A stretch of 64,000 bases of DNA from Chaetoderma sp. LZ-2023a (Eukaryota > Mollusca > Caudofoveata > Chaetodermatida > Chaetodermatidae). The stretch is from NCBI GenBank assembly GCA_034401795.1, contig CM067372.1, positions 41,148,429-41,212,428 of the forward strand. Reading direction: 5' to 3'. Positions 63,688-64,000 of the stretch are shown piece after piece (the stretch's first letter is position 1; the number at the start of each line of letters is the position of its first letter). The translations under genes were made by a program, and so were the position numbers. A model generated the notes under the pieces. The model worked only from the letters and a program-made list of their open reading frames with translations. It had not been told where the DNA came from and searched no databases.

Positions 63688-64000
63688 ACAAGAGGCCCAA
63701 GGGGCCTGTATCGCTCACCTGGACAATAGGCATTTCAACTAGAATGCTCTTTATCAACAAGATGGCCAGCAAACCGTTTATCCGACTGTTTCGAAAATTG
63801 CAAATTTGAGATCAGAATACACAAAAACACACATAAAACCAATTTCGGCCTCAAAATCCACCAAATAAAAATATCCAATATGGCCACCAAACATGCTATA
63901 TTTTGATTGACCCGCGGCGGCCATGTTTTTTGACGGATCAACTTCTCTTGAACAAACTTAATGGCCCTTAGGCCCTAATCATACCTGCCAAATTTCGGCC
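63688..64000 (+). repeat. GAGGCCC element, copy C, cut by the window end
   Basis: AACAAGAGGCCCAAGGGGCC onward is nearly identical to 52331-52645 with only scattered differences, so one source was active fairly recently. It lies in the probable intron of the minus-strand host gene. Confidence 0.8.

Overview
Kind of genome. This is animal nuclear DNA, most likely from a lophotrochozoan and probably a mollusc. It is AT-rich, has phase-consistent host exons with GT/AG splice sites, and is dominated by dispersed repeats. Some repeats carry CAAGATGGCCGCC, TTGAACAAACTTGG and GAGGCCCAAGGGGCCT phrases that I associate from memory with mollusc genomes; this was not checked. Penelope-like, DIRS-like and Polinton/Maverick-like elements are all present. 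There are no bacterial operons and no rRNA genes.

Layout. 1-21.6 kb: one convincing host exon (2437-2580, + strand, FAM86/EEF2KMT-type methyltransferase) in repeat-rich DNA, plus two 5'-truncated Penelope-like endonuclease remnants (about 13.0 and 20.4 kb). 21.6-37.4 kb: a short-period satellite-like repeat interrupted by about 14.5 kb that holds a decaying Polinton/Maverick-like element. 37.4-44.4 kb: gene-poor DNA with a long (TA)n tract and possible gene relics. 44.4-47.5 kb: a broken DIRS-like retrotransposon on the minus strand (gag-like, RT, RNase H, no recombinase seen). 48-60.8 kb: foldback MITE-like families, a cluster of FB1 foldbacks, a second copy of the GAGGCCC element, a 21-bp minisatellite and a CAATTCC-bounded element. 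60.8-64 kb: a 36/38-bp minisatellite, a (GA)n tract, an unidentified host terminal exon (63138-63331, minus) and the start of a third GAGGCCC element.

The Polinton-like element is the centre of interest. It has a protein-primed-type DNA polymerase B (minus, 34912-30997), a DDE integrase (about 30.3-30.9 kb) and an FtsK/A32-type packaging ATPase (about 27.6-28.3 kb). All three are broken: stops, frameshifts and substitutions at the polymerase palm motifs, a damaged ATPase P-loop, and a 4-bp duplication in the integrase. The rest is a dozen small, tightly packed or overlapping ORFs, several with membrane segments or acidic repeats. I recognise no double-jelly-roll major capsid and no adenain-like protease.

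At least seven element genes are preceded, 20-33 nt before their ATG, by a motif GTTT(A/G)A-N8-(T/G)ATA at constant spacing. Two divergent genes share one palindromic copy (GTTTAAAC). The TATA lies only 2-17 nt from the ATG, too close for an ordinary TATA box, so this may be an element-specific promoter code. The polymerase upstream region is multiplied in a subterminal tandem array at 34.9-35.4 kb. Together these features suggest an unusual, possibly undescribed lineage of Polinton-related virus, preserved here as a fossil copy.
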